Shown: piece after piece, positions 19,177 through 27,847 of the stretch
How the letters are laid out: every line of letters starts with the position of its first letter
How positions within the stretch are numbered: the first letter of the stretch is position 1
Assembly: GCA_022041995.1 (NCBI GenBank)
Contig: CP074384.1
Coordinates: 62,001-126,000 of the forward strand
Length of the DNA: 64,000 nt
Direction: 5' to 3'
From: Cupriavidus necator
GTDB lineage: Bacteria > Pseudomonadota > Gammaproteobacteria > Burkholderiales > Burkholderiaceae
Program-made: the position numbers and the translations under genes
The notes under the pieces: model-generated
Told to the model about the DNA's origin: nothing
What the model saw: only the letters and a program-made list of their open reading frames with translations
The model's database searches: none

Positions 19177-19896
19177 ATGCTACTTGTCTGGGTAGTAAGA
19201 ACTATAGAGTACACAGACACGATACCCCGCCTCCTGGACGGGTTGTCTGCCAGCGAGCGCCAGCGGGCCTCGGCCCTCCATTTCGATCGAGATCGCGCGT
19301 CCTACGTTGTGAGTCACTATGCGCTCCGACGAATCCTTGCGCACCATTTGAAGATGAACCGGTTTGAACACGAATATGAAATTGGAACGCACGGTAAGCC
19401 ATCGTTACCTCCTCAGTTTTCAGCCAGCAATCTCGAGTTCAGCTTAGCCCATGCCGACGAAATAGCATTAATTGCTGTCTCGAATCTTGGTGCGGTGGGG
19501 ATCGATGTCGAACGGGAGGTCGATTCGTTCAATGTTCACGAGCTCGCAGTGTCGGTATTCGATCGGCAGGAGTGTCAACTGCTGGCTAACTTCAGTGCGG
19601 GCGCCGCGAAACGCGGTTTCTTCCGTATGTGGGTCAGAAAGGAAGCTTATGCGAAAGCATGCGGCCTTGGGCTTAGCGCGGGACTCAAGGTGCCTGTTCT
19701 TGATCCAACCGCATTGGACGATGTTGGAAGAGTACAGATCAGGCATGCAGGTGGAAAGACATGGCTGGAATGGGCTGTCACCTCACAGCCCGGATACAGT
19801 GCCGCGTTGTATCAACGTGTAGACGACATGGCCCGCACTGCTCATGTAGTACCGGAGATTCGCGAATGGCGTCTATCACACCTGGAGCGGACTTGA
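19177..19896 (+). CDS. 4'-phosphopantetheinyl transferase, Sfp type
   Basis: About 239 aa from ATG 19177, chosen because a G-rich Shine-Dalgarno (GGGGGAGG) lies just upstream; a longer frame from 19093 would overlap the previous gene. The Sfp signatures are in order: HGKPSLP, FSLAHADE, GIDVE (near residue 108) and FFRMWVRKEAYAKACGLGLS (WxxKEA, near 152). The enzyme moves phosphopantetheine from CoA onto the active Ser of PCP domains. Given the NRPS upstream, it is the natural activator of those carriers. The position 5 kb downstream, after a mobilisation-like gene, suggests it was once contiguous with the cluster. Confidence 0.93.
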   Translation: MLLVWVVRTIEYTDTIPRLLDGLSASERQRASALHFDRDRASYVVSHYALRRILAHHLKMNRFEHEYEIGTHGKPSLPPQFSASNLEFSLAHADEIALIAVSNLGAVGIDVEREVDSFNVHELAVSVFDRQECQLLANFSAGAAKRGFFRMWVRKEAYAKACGLGLSAGLKVPVLDPTALDDVGRVQIRHAGGKTWLEWAVTSQPGYSAALYQRVDDMARTAHVVPEIREWRLSHLERT

Positions 19897-19951
19897 GCTA
19901 ACGTCATCACCGGCAAGGGTGTTGCGCATGATACGGTGGCTAGACGCACCT

Positions 19952-20090
19952 CATTACACACAAGTCGTGACCCATGGCGTGCCGCGAAAAGTCGTTTACG
20001 GTCAATGACATAGCGGGTGGGGTTGTAAACTCTTTCGGATTGTCGTTAGAGGTGGCTTCATTTGTTCGGACAGGGGGCCGAAGGTTTTAC
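19952..20090. mobile_element. Remnant ends of an IS4-type and an IS3-type element
   Basis: CATTACACACAAGT at 19953 matches the terminal repeat of the IS4 element ending at 49934, and TCAATGACATAGC near 20005 also occurs beside the IS4 copy at 25410. Directly after, GAGGTGGCTTCATTTG with TGTTCGGACAGGG near 20050-20080 resembles the right inverted repeat of the IS3 element at 55758. These are decayed IS ends with no coding left. Confidence 0.5.
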
Positions 20091-20155
20091 TCATGGGTCG
20101 GTAAGTTAGTCGACAATTTTGGAACTTCATGGGCCCTGCATCGGTCGGATCGTGC

Positions 20156-21188
20156 ATGAAGCGAGACGGACGGACATTTGATCATCAGACGCTGGAGGCG
20201 ATTCGCCTCATGGCGATTGAGCGGGTTCGTGAAGGCGAGCGGCCGGCAGACGTGATTGCCTCCTACGGATTCAATCGCACCACGATCTATAAATGGATAA
20301 ACGCTGCCCTTAAACCGGGCGTGGGTATCAATACGCTGCGCTCGACGCCGGCCACTGGCCGGCCCAACGCTGACGCCAGCCCAGGAGCGGCAGGTTTTTC
20401 GCTGGGTCAATGGGCGCGATCCGCGCCAGTACGGGCTTGATTTCGGGTTGTGGACACGCGCAATCGTGGCGCAGTTGATTGAGAAGAAGTTTGGTGTGCG
20501 CCTGGGGACGACAGCGGTGGGAGCACTGCTGGCAAAACTTGGGCTGACGCCGCAGAAACCATTGCAACGGGCCTACCAACGCGACCCCGAAGCGATCGAG
20601 CGCTGGCAGCACGACACCTATCCAGCAATTGCCCGTCAGGCTAAGGCGCAGGGCGCGGAAGTGTTCTTCTGGGACGAGTCCGGCTTTCGCGCCGACACGG
20701 TGCATGGTAAGACCTGGGGTGTACGTGGCCAGACCCCTGTGGTGCAGCGCCCCGGTCAGCGCCAGTCGATCAGCGCGGCGTCGGCGGTCAATGCGAAGGG
20801 AGCCTTCTGGTTTTGCACCTACAAGGGAGCGCTCAACGCCGAGTTTTTCGTCGAATTGCTCAAGAAGATGATGCGGCATCGCAAGAAGCCGGTGCATCTG
20901 GTGCTCGACAGTCTGCCCGCGCACAAGAAGGCGCTGGTGCGCGAGTACGTTGACTCCACGCGCGGCAAGCTCACACTTCATTTCCTGCCGGGTTACGCCC
21001 CGGATCTGAATCCGGACGAATTGGTGTGGAGTCATGTCAAACGTACTGGCGCGGCAAGGCGGCCCCTGCAAAAGGGTGAAAAGCTGCAAGAGCGAATCGA
21101 GGCGCAGCTCGCGGATGTCCGGCAAAAGCCGTGTCTCGTTCGATCATTCTTCCAGGCTCCTTCTGTCGCCTATATTTCCGACTGCTGA
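20156..21188 (+). pseudogene. IS630-family transposase, frameshifted
   Basis: The first frame (20156-20440) gives an N-terminal helix-turn-helix: MKRDGRTFDHQTLEAIRLM and then NRTTIYKWI. The catalytic part (20448-21188) is in another frame, with the DDE segment FFWDESGF, VLDSLPAH and PDLNPDELVW. The switch lies near 20370-20440. IS630 transposases are usually one frame, so this copy is probably dead unless the shift is programmed. A second, also broken, copy lies at 57044-58064 on the minus strand. The right end appears to abut the IS256 element. Confidence 0.85.
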
Positions 21189-21202
21189 GTAAAGATTCGG
21201 AC

Positions 21203-22576
21203 CTGTCAGAAATTTTGTGTTTAGGGCATAACATGTCGCCAAGGAGCATGTATGCCACGCAAAACCAAGACGAGCCAGGCCGCCGACCGTGAGCTGCCGA
21301 CTATCCCCGAGGACCTAATCGCCCATTTCGTAAAGGGCCCGATGACCGCCGAGGCGGTTCAGGACGCCTCGATGGCGTTCAAGAAGGCCCTGATCGAGCG
21401 GGCTCTGGGCGCTGAGCTCGGCCATCATCTGGGCTACCCGGCTGGCGCTGAGCGCCCAGCCGGCACGGCCAACCAGCGCAATGGCAAGAGCGCCAAGACG
21501 GTCTTGACCGATGACGGCCCGCTGCGGGTGGACATCCCGCGCGACCGCGATGGCAGCGATCCTGATTCCCAAGCACGAGCGGCGCTTCACGGGGTTCGAC
21601 GACAAGATCATCGCCATGTACGCCCGCGGCATGACCGTGCGCGAGATCCAGGCGTTTCTGGCCGAGCAGTACGGCACCGAGGTCTCGCCCGAGTTCATCA
21701 GTTCGGTGACCGATGCGGTGATGGACGAAGTGACCGCCTGGCAGGCCCGTCCGCTGGAGGCGATGTATCCGGTGGTGTTCTTCGACGCGCTGCGGGTCAA
21801 GATGCGCGAGGACGGCGTGGTGCGCAACAAGGCCGTCTACCTGGCTTTGGGCGTGCTGCCGGACGGCACACGCGACATCCTGGGCCTGTGGATCGAGACC
21901 ACCGAAGGCGCCAAGTTCTGGATGAAAGTATTCAATGACTTGAGGACCCGCGGCACGCAGGACATCCTGATCGCGGTCACCGATGGCCTCCGGGGCATGG
22001 AACAGGCATTGAACGCGGTGTTCCCCACACGACGCTGCAGACCTGCATCGTGCACCTGATCCGCAATAGCCTGGAGTACGCCAGTTGGAAGGAGCGCCGA
22101 GCCGTGGCAGCGGCGCTCAAGCCCGTGTACACAGCGCCCACCGTGGAGGCGGCGTTGGCCGAGTTGGCGGCCTTCGAGCAAGGGCAATGGGGTCAGCGGT
22201 ACGCACCGATCGTCGCATCCTGGCGGCGCGCCTGGGATCAGGTGATTCCGTTCTTTGCGTTCCCGCCGGCGATCCGCAAGATCATCTACACGACAAACGC
22301 CATTGAGAGCATCAACGCCCAATTGCGCAAGATCATCAAGACTCGGGGTCACTTCCCCAGCGACGAGGCGGCAACCAAACTGCTGTGGCTGGCGCTGCGC
22401 AACATCACCGGCAAGTGGGGCAGCTCGACCCATGACTGGAAGGCTGCCATGAACCAGTTTGCGATCCTCTATGAGGAGCGCTTCACCCAACCGCATCATT
22501 GAGATAATGCTGGCTCACCGATCAAATTAACGGTGAGCCTTTACCTGCCCTGCACACAAAAAAATGGTTCGTCAGG
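21203..22576. mobile_element. IS256-family insertion sequence (degenerate)
   Basis: The element is bounded by imperfect inverted repeats. The left end starts CCTGTCAGAAA at 21203 and the right end, read on the other strand, starts CCTGACGAACC at 22576; both run into TTTTGTGTnnAGGGCA. No clear target duplication is seen, so flanks have been rearranged. Confidence 0.75.
21252..22502 (+). pseudogene. IS256-family (Mutator-like) transposase with two frameshifts
   Basis: Three consecutive frames make up one transposase: 21252 to about 21550 (MPRKTKTSQAADRELPTIPE…), about 21560-22030 (FTGFDDKIIAMYARGMTVREIQ, VVFFDALRVKMRED), and about 22050-22502 (FFAFPPAIRKIIYTTNAIES, a conserved IS256 C-terminal block). 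Frame changes near 21550 and 22030 inactivate it. Family by the FDALRV and TTNAIES blocks. Confidence 0.9.
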
Positions 22577-23819
22577 AAAAAGTGTGGGTTGACGAAGGCT
22601 CAGGAAGATTGCCAAGTGCATGATATAGCGCGATTTCCGTCGCCCTGAAGGTTCGGAATCCGTACGATTTTCTCATGGTGACTTTGGCCTTGTTGTTCAG
22701 GCCCTCGACGCCGCCGCTGGAGAACTGCTTGCGGGCACGGAAGTAGTTGAGGATCAGCTCACGGTGGGCACGCACGGTGCGGGCGAACTTCTTCATCGGC
22801 TCGATGCGCGAGCGCATCACCTGCGTACACCACTGGTCGAGGAATTTTCCGGCCCAGTCCGGTGAGATGTAATCCCAGAGCTGCTGGAATTCCTCTTTGA
22901 GCAGCCAGGCGCGTACGGTGCGCAGGTTGTACTGCAACAAGTCACGCATGCGCAGTCGCTGTTTGTCGGTCAGGTTTTCCGGACGTTTGAGCAGGCACCA
23001 GCGGGACTTCTTGAGCACCGGCTCGTATCCGTCGCGGACCATGCGGCGGGACTCTTCAGCGCGAACCTCATCGATAGCCTTATTCATCTTCGCAACGATG
23101 TGGAAGCGGTCCAGGATGTTCAGCGCATTGGGGCAATGCAGCGCTATCATCTCAAGGTAGGGCTTCCACATATCCGAGCAGACGAACTCAACCTTCTCGC
23201 ATACCTGTTCTCCGATCATGGCAAAGAACTTCGCGAAGCTTTCTTTCGTGCGCTCCTGCCCCACCCATAGTAGACGCGTGCAGCCAGCCTCGATCTGGTA
23301 GACCAGTGTGAGGTACTTGTGTCCACGACCATACTGGATCTCGTCGACACCAAAGGCACGGATCGTACCGAGTTCGCGATGGGCCAGGCCCCAGTCCACC
23401 ACCCACTCCACTGCGTTGAAGACTTTCTCCCAACTGGTGCGGAAGCTTTGTGCCGTCTCCTTCCACGACAGCTTGCGTGCCCACTGCGCCAGGAAGATCA
23501 TGTAAGCGCGGGTGAGCGTGTGCTTGCCATTGGCCCACGGCAGGGCTTCGACCTTCACGCCACAGTCACGACAGTCGACGCGCCGCATGGTATAGAGCAG
23601 GAATACTGCAAAACCCCAGACGGGAATAAACTCGAAGCGGCGCTCCGTGAGTGAGTCGTAACCCCGCGCAGGCTGGTTGCAGCATGAGCAGACCGGCTTC
23701 GAACCCTTGCGCGGCCGAACGTCGATCTCGATGGACTGGGTTGCCTCGCACAGCCGCGCACCTTCATAGACAAAGCCGGGAAAATGATGACAAGCGTTAA
23801 GCAGACGAGTCAGCAACAT
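22572..23819 (-). CDS. ISL3-family transposase
   Basis: About 415 aa from the ATG at 23819 (MLLTRLLNACHH). A zinc-ribbon-like cluster lies near the N-terminus (CSCCNQPARGY, then DCRDCG). The DDE core follows, with VDEIQYGRGHKYLTL and VEFVCSDMWKPYLEMI, and ends NNKAKVTMRKSYGFRTF. This layout is typical of ISL3. The stop lies just inside the IS256 right end, so the last residues may have been altered by that neighbour. A longer upstream frame without family similarity was rejected as start. Otherwise intact. Confidence 0.92.
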   Translation of the reverse strand: MLLTRLLNACHHFPGFVYEGARLCEATQSIEIDVRPRKGSKPVCSCCNQPARGYDSLTERRFEFIPVWGFAVFLLYTMRRVDCRDCGVKVEALPWANGKHTLTRAYMIFLAQWARKLSWKETAQSFRTSWEKVFNAVEWVVDWGLAHRELGTIRAFGVDEIQYGRGHKYLTLVYQIEAGCTRLLWVGQERTKESFAKFFAMIGEQVCEKVEFVCSDMWKPYLEMIALHCPNALNILDRFHIVAKMNKAIDEVRAEESRRMVRDGYEPVLKKSRWCLLKRPENLTDKQRLRMRDLLQYNLRTVRAWLLKEEFQQLWDYISPDWAGKFLDQWCTQVMRSRIEPMKKFARTVRAHRELILNYFRARKQFSSGGVEGLNNKAKVTMRKSYGFRTFRATEIALYHALGNLPEPSSTHTFS

Positions 23820-24249
23820 GGTTAGCATGCTCAAAACCAGCAAGGGCAAAGCTGCCATTGTCACCGAACAGCAAACGCTCACCCAGTACATTCCAGACCT
23901 GCATAACTGGCCGGCTTCGTGGCGAGTCGATGACGAAGATATCTCGACTGGAGAGGAAATCGTAGCAATACTCACGCCTTTCCTTGAGCATCTCCCAACC
24001 TTGGGATACGCACGCAAGACATTGCTTCGGCACCGCGATCACATCTGGATGCTCGGTGGCGAAATGATCCGACGACGCCATGAAGATCCCGATCTCCTTA
24101 CCCTCCCTGTGGCAACCCTCCTGGACAAGCTCATCGAGGAAGACGGCGGCCCTCTCATCTGGCCAGTTATCTCCGAGTCCGCACAAAATTCCTTTGATGC
24201 AACCTGTCGCAAGCTCTATCAGTACCTGAATCGGGCTTCACTCGGCTAG
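23818..24249 (+). CDS. Hypothetical protein divergent from ISL3 transposase
   Basis: 143 aa, not recognised. The likely true start is ATG 23818 or the internal ATG 23827 (MLKTSKGKAAIV). The protein is acidic and helical, with GEEIVAILTPFLEHLPTLGYA and a Q/Y-rich end; no transmembrane or catalytic motif is seen. Its start codon overlaps that of the ISL3 transposase on the opposite strand, so the two share a very short or absent promoter interval. Its 3' end overlaps the IS3 orfA fragment by 12 bp. It may be a passenger of the ISL3 element or a chromosomal gene cut by it. Confidence 0.5.
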   Translation: MVSMLKTSKGKAAIVTEQQTLTQYIPDLHNWPASWRVDDEDISTGEEIVAILTPFLEHLPTLGYARKTLLRHRDHIWMLGGEMIRRRHEDPDLLTLPVATLLDKLIEEDGGPLIWPVISESAQNSFDATCRKLYQYLNRASLG

Positions 24250-24567
24250 CCGCACATCCGCTTTCACCCACAGATTCCGCCGACGAGCCCTTTTTTTAAG
24301 CCAGTCCACTTCCATCTTCAGCCGCCCGATCTCGCCGTACAGGCGATCCTCGCCGCTCTTGTCCTCGGCCGGCTTCGGGCCACGCTTGGTTTCGAACAGG
24401 GCGCCGGCCCGCTCAAGAATCTCTTTCTTCCATTGCCCGACCAACACCGGATGCACGCCGTATGTCTGCGCAATCTCGCTGATCGTCTTCACCCCGCGCA
24501 CCGCCTCCAGACCAACCTTGGCCTTGAATTCCGCCGTGTGTACCTTGCGCTTCTTACCTTCACTCAT
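24238..24567 (-). CDS. IS3-family transposase OrfA (orphan fragment)
   Basis: 109 aa: MSEGKKRKVHTAEFKAKVGL, helix-turn-helix (ISEIAQTYGVHPVLVGQWKKE), then a leucine-zipper-like GEIGRLKMEVDWLKKR. This is the usual IS3 OrfA layout. No matching OrfB follows, so the element is a remnant and this protein cannot transpose alone. Confidence 0.85.
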   Translation of the reverse strand: MSEGKKRKVHTAEFKAKVGLEAVRGVKTISEIAQTYGVHPVLVGQWKKEILERAGALFETKRGPKPAEDKSGEDRLYGEIGRLKMEVDWLKKRARRRNLWVKADVRLAE

Positions 24568-24600
24568 TCGCCATCACCCCTTCAAGGACGACAGCTTAAT

Positions 24601-24906
24601 CTACCGCCTGATCACTGTCTCAAATCGTGGGTCCACTTTAAACAGTCGATCCGCTGCAACGAGGCCCCCGACGTTGGCCCCTGCCGTCTCCTTGTTGAGC
24701 CGATCTGCGGCCTCGAAGACACGTTTTGCCGGGCTGGTATCTATGACTCCGAGGCTTTGCATTACAAGCTTCGCCAGCGTATTGAAATCGGGCAGATTTG
24801 CTGACGCTCTTGAGACGCCGGCACCGCAGAAGAATAGGACTTTGCCCGCATCTCTTGCAACTAGGAGTTCGTCGGGTATCGAAGGACCGACAGCGGTGAA
24901 ACGCAT
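24601..24906 (-). pseudogene. SIR2-like protein, N-terminal fragment
   Basis: 101 aa: after MRFTAVGPSIPDELLVARDA comes GKVLFFCGAGVSRASANLPDF, matching the NAD-binding GAGxS start of SIR2-like domains seen in large defence-associated proteins (for example DSR and Thoeris-type SIR2 proteins). The usual full length of such proteins is far greater. Here the frame stops at 24601, next to the IS3 fragment. It is therefore a decapitated defence-type gene whose NADase core is missing. Confidence 0.6.
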
Positions 24907-25165
24907 GGAGTAAGGGAGACCGTGTGGGAAGGTTAAATGCGGATGGCTAACATAACCTTCACACAGTTACGCTTCGCTATCGACGGTTGAATATCCTGTA
25001 GTGCTATAATACAGAGGCGCTACGCAGGCGCATGCTACCCGTCATTGCAAAGCTGGAAACGGCACTGCAGTCATCATGAATTTTCTATCCATGGCTATCT
25101 TTTGGCCCTGGGCTGAGCGGCTGAGCGGTTGACGGGTGACGCTTGAATCCGGGCTGGAGATCGTC
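24907..25165. promoter_or_regulatory. Intergenic with a strong -10-like box (TATAAT, 25005-25010)
   Basis: The interval lies upstream of the 25166 gene fragment. A perfect TATAAT is seen at 25005-25010 in the + direction. A TTGAAT at 24986-24991 is too close (about 13 bp) to be a standard -35. Weak evidence only. Confidence 0.3.
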
Positions 25166-25495
25166 ATGAGTCGTCGTTTTACCCCTCCCTCTACGATTGC
25201 TGGAATCAAGCGCTTGGGCATCGAGATCAAGCGCGAGCACGAGATTTCCCATAGCTTGGCTCTGAACCTGGCCGCCAAGGAAGCCGGCTTCCAGAACTTC
25301 CGCCATGCCTTATCTGTGCTGTCAGCACCCGTGGTGACCGCCACAAGCCATACGGCCTACCTAACGGCCATGCCCTTATACAAAACGCGGCCGGCCTGCG
25401 GCTTGAAAAAACCGTTTACGTTCAATGACATAGCAGAGGGGCTTGTTAACTGCGTCGCAAAGGCGTTTACTAGCGCGTTTTCAGTGGACGCATGA
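25166..25495 (+). pseudogene. Truncated conserved protein start (DUF5623-like?)
   Basis: From ATG 25166 the protein reads MSRRFTPPSTIAGIKRLGIE, then HEISHSLALNLAAKEAGFQNF, which resembles the first helices of a Burkholderiales protein family I remember as DUF5623. Real similarity seems to stop near 25395, where IS4-end-like sequence begins (TCAATGACATAGC near 25420), so the C-terminal codons are IS-derived. It is the left neighbour of the IS4 element. Confidence 0.45.
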
Positions 25496-26846
25496 AGGCA
25501 AAGTCAGCGGGTTGGGGCCATGAAGAGTTGGAGGGACTGGACTTGGGGGATGCGAGACGCAATGAACGTGCGAAGACGCTGGTGACGCGATTTGCTGCGA
25601 ACCCGACAGCGAGCATTCCTGGCGCGTGCAATGGCTGGGCTGAGACCATGCGCGCTTATCGATTTCTCGAGAATGAGGAGATCGAGTGGCGCGGGATTCT
25701 AGAGCCCCACTGGCAGCGCACGCAGCAGCGCATGGGCGAGCACGAAGTGGTGCTGTGCCTGCAGGACTCTACAGAGTTGGATTTCAACGGTCAGGAAATA
25801 GAAGGCCTGGGCGAGCTGAACTATGAGGCGCGGCGGGGGATCTACTTGCATCCGACGTATGCGGTGACGCCCAATCGCGAGCCGCTGGGTGTGCTCGATG
25901 CCTGGATGTGGGCTCGGTCCGAGCGAGATGAAGCGGGACGAAGGGCGGGGCCGAAGGAAAGTCTGCGCTGGATAGAAGGTTACGAGCGGATCTCGGAAAT
26001 TGCACCGCACTTGCCACATACTCGTCTGGTGTATGTGGCGGACCGGGAGGCCGATATCCTGGCCTTGATGCGATGCGCTCACGAACTTGGCACACCGGCG
26101 GATTGGCTGATTCGTGCCAAACACGACCGCAGTCTTGCTGGCGGCGAGAAGCTCTGGCAAACGGTAGCCGCTGGGGAGGTGGTAGGCGAGATCCAGTTCA
26201 CCTTGGCCGCTCGTCCGGGACAGAAGGCACGGCCGGTAATGCAGGAGATCTGTGCGCAGCGCGTGGACTTGCCGGCTGGTAAGGCTGGCGCGATCGGCGT
26301 GACGTGCCTGATGGCCCGGGAGATCGACGCACCCAAAGGTGTGAAGCCGGTAGAGTGGCGGTTGCTGACCAACCGGCAGGCAACAGAGCTGCCGCAGCTA
26401 CTTACTTTGATTGACTGGTATCGTGCACGATGGGAGATCGAAATCTTCTTCAACGTGCTCAAGAATGGGTGCCGAGTCGAAGCACTGCAACTGTCTGTCG
26501 TCGATCGTCTTGAGCGTGCGCTGGCGCTGTTCATGATCGTGGCTTGGCGCATTGCACACTTGATGCGGATGGGAAGGACCTGTCCGGATCTTGATGCTGC
26601 TTTGTTCTTCGATCCAGACGAAATCCGCGGCGCTTACTTGCTGACGAAAAAGCGCGTTCCCGATCGGCCTCCACGGCTCAATGAGGTACTGCGCTTGATT
26701 GCACAACTTGGCGGCTTCTTAGGCCGCAAGGGCGATGGCGAACCGGGGGTAAAAACCATCTGGACTGGCTTGCAGCAGGTCACGATCGCCGCTCAAATTT
26801 TACAGGCGCTTCGGGAGTGAGCAGTTGGCGTTCTGTATAAAGAAAT
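25400..26846. mobile_element. IS4-family (IS50/Tn5-like) insertion sequence
   Basis: The left boundary, near 25400, is inferred from sequence shared with the IS4 copy at 46512-49934 (GGCGTTTACT near 25464 and its counterpart near 49880). The right boundary is sharp at 26846/26847, where sequence shared with the effector locus copy at 58469 begins. Insertion plus deletion removed the start of the ART-like effector gene. Confidence 0.7.
25492..26820 (+). CDS. IS4-family transposase (IS50 group)
   Basis: 442 aa, apparently intact. Motifs: CNGWAETMRAYRFLENEEIE near the N-terminus, LQDSTELDFNG (first Asp region), VYVADREADI (second Asp), and YRARWEIEIFFNVLKNG (Y-(2)-R-(3)-E-(6)-K, the IS4 YREK signature with the catalytic Glu). 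It catalyses cut-and-paste transposition. It is related to the intron-interrupted copy at 46534-49840. Confidence 0.95.
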   Translation: MKAKSAGWGHEELEGLDLGDARRNERAKTLVTRFAANPTASIPGACNGWAETMRAYRFLENEEIEWRGILEPHWQRTQQRMGEHEVVLCLQDSTELDFNGQEIEGLGELNYEARRGIYLHPTYAVTPNREPLGVLDAWMWARSERDEAGRRAGPKESLRWIEGYERISEIAPHLPHTRLVYVADREADILALMRCAHELGTPADWLIRAKHDRSLAGGEKLWQTVAAGEVVGEIQFTLAARPGQKARPVMQEICAQRVDLPAGKAGAIGVTCLMAREIDAPKGVKPVEWRLLTNRQATELPQLLTLIDWYRARWEIEIFFNVLKNGCRVEALQLSVVDRLERALALFMIVAWRIAHLMRMGRTCPDLDAALFFDPDEIRGAYLLTKKRVPDRPPRLNEVLRLIAQLGGFLGRKGDGEPGVKTIWTGLQQVTIAAQILQALRE

Positions 26847-27350
26847 GAGCTAAGCCTGGATCTTCGCGATCACCATATTCAAATGAGACCTTGAATGGTC
26901 TGGTGCCATTTGCCAAACGGGTCTATCAGGAGAGCGTTCTTTGGCATGGAACCAAGCGCGAACACGTGTCATCTCTTCGCAGAAATGGCTTCGTGAACGA
27001 GCGTAAAGGGAGTGGAGCCACAGATGGCGGAAGCGCAAATTTCCTGATGAATTTCAGTAGCTCTGGTGTGACTGCTTCGGGCGAACACCACTACTTGTCA
27101 TCTGATCGAGAGATGGCGAAGGAGTTTGCCATGTTTGCCGACGCTGACCAGCCGGCGGTGGTGCGAACGATCGGCGTTGGGAACAACTTTCATTTGGAGG
27201 AAGACCCCTATACTGGCGACCCTGCCAGACCCCGGGCACGGCAGAGCAAGCGCACGCCTTGCTGAGTTGTTGCAACATAACACGACAAGAGAAGTGCCTG
27301 TACAGCGCCGTCGAGGCACTGGTAAAGCGGTCGAATTTTTCACCGAATGA
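26847..27350 (+). pseudogene. ART/PARP-like effector, copy 1, decapitated by IS4
   Basis: From 26847 the sequence matches the intact gene at 58381 (offset 31622) but lacks its first ~30 codons, including the MGGCISK lipidation motif, and its hrpII box. The surviving frame (26891-27265) keeps LWHGTKREHVSSLRRNGF and HHYLSSDREMAKEFA. As in copy 2, a shift in a CCCC run near 27230 would extend the frame to 27350. It is probably not expressed as a functional effector. Promoter loss may also affect the XopAD-like gene downstream. Confidence 0.75.
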
Positions 27351-27847
27351 TGCTGAAAGTAACATCGAATACGCTCGGCTGTCTCTGAACACTGTGCAGA
27401 CCCACGACAAAGCCTTGAAGTTGCAGTTCGGTGCGAGCCGGTGCATGCGAGGTGACGGCTTGCTGTGATTCACCCTCAGGTTATCGAGAATCAGGACACC
27501 TTCTTGCCTGCGTGCCAAAACGACGTCCACCGATGGCATCTTGCAGCGTCGTCGCGATGCCCTCAGTATGACGCTGGCAAGATGCCAAACACTCCAATGC
27601 GATATCCCAGCTGTGCTTGTCCATCTCCGCTCTTGATCGACACCGCCAGCATGAGATGCGCCCGTCTTGTTTCCTCAAGAGTCCGGATTGTCCCCCCGTA
27701 ATGGCTGTTGAGTTGGGGCTTACTCGTCCTGATTCCACTATCCCGACATAGGCCTCTTGTTTCAACGGTCTACCCGCCCGATCCGATGACAACGGCCGGA
27801 GCTATTTTAACAGCCTGCCAGGTAACTACTGGAGAAGGGGCATAGCT
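27351..27847. other. Conserved 497-bp spacer between ART-like and XopAD-like genes
   Basis: It is present almost unchanged at 58973-59469. No convincing gene. No TTCG-N16-TTCG box is found, so the downstream gene has no hrpII box of its own; it may be transcribed with the ART-like gene in the intact copy (inference). Confidence 0.5.

Noticed and set aside
27481..27792. 103-codon minus-strand frame in the spacer before the SKWP gene, kept in both copies
   Set aside because: Conservation follows from the recent duplication. No ribosome site or family likeness.
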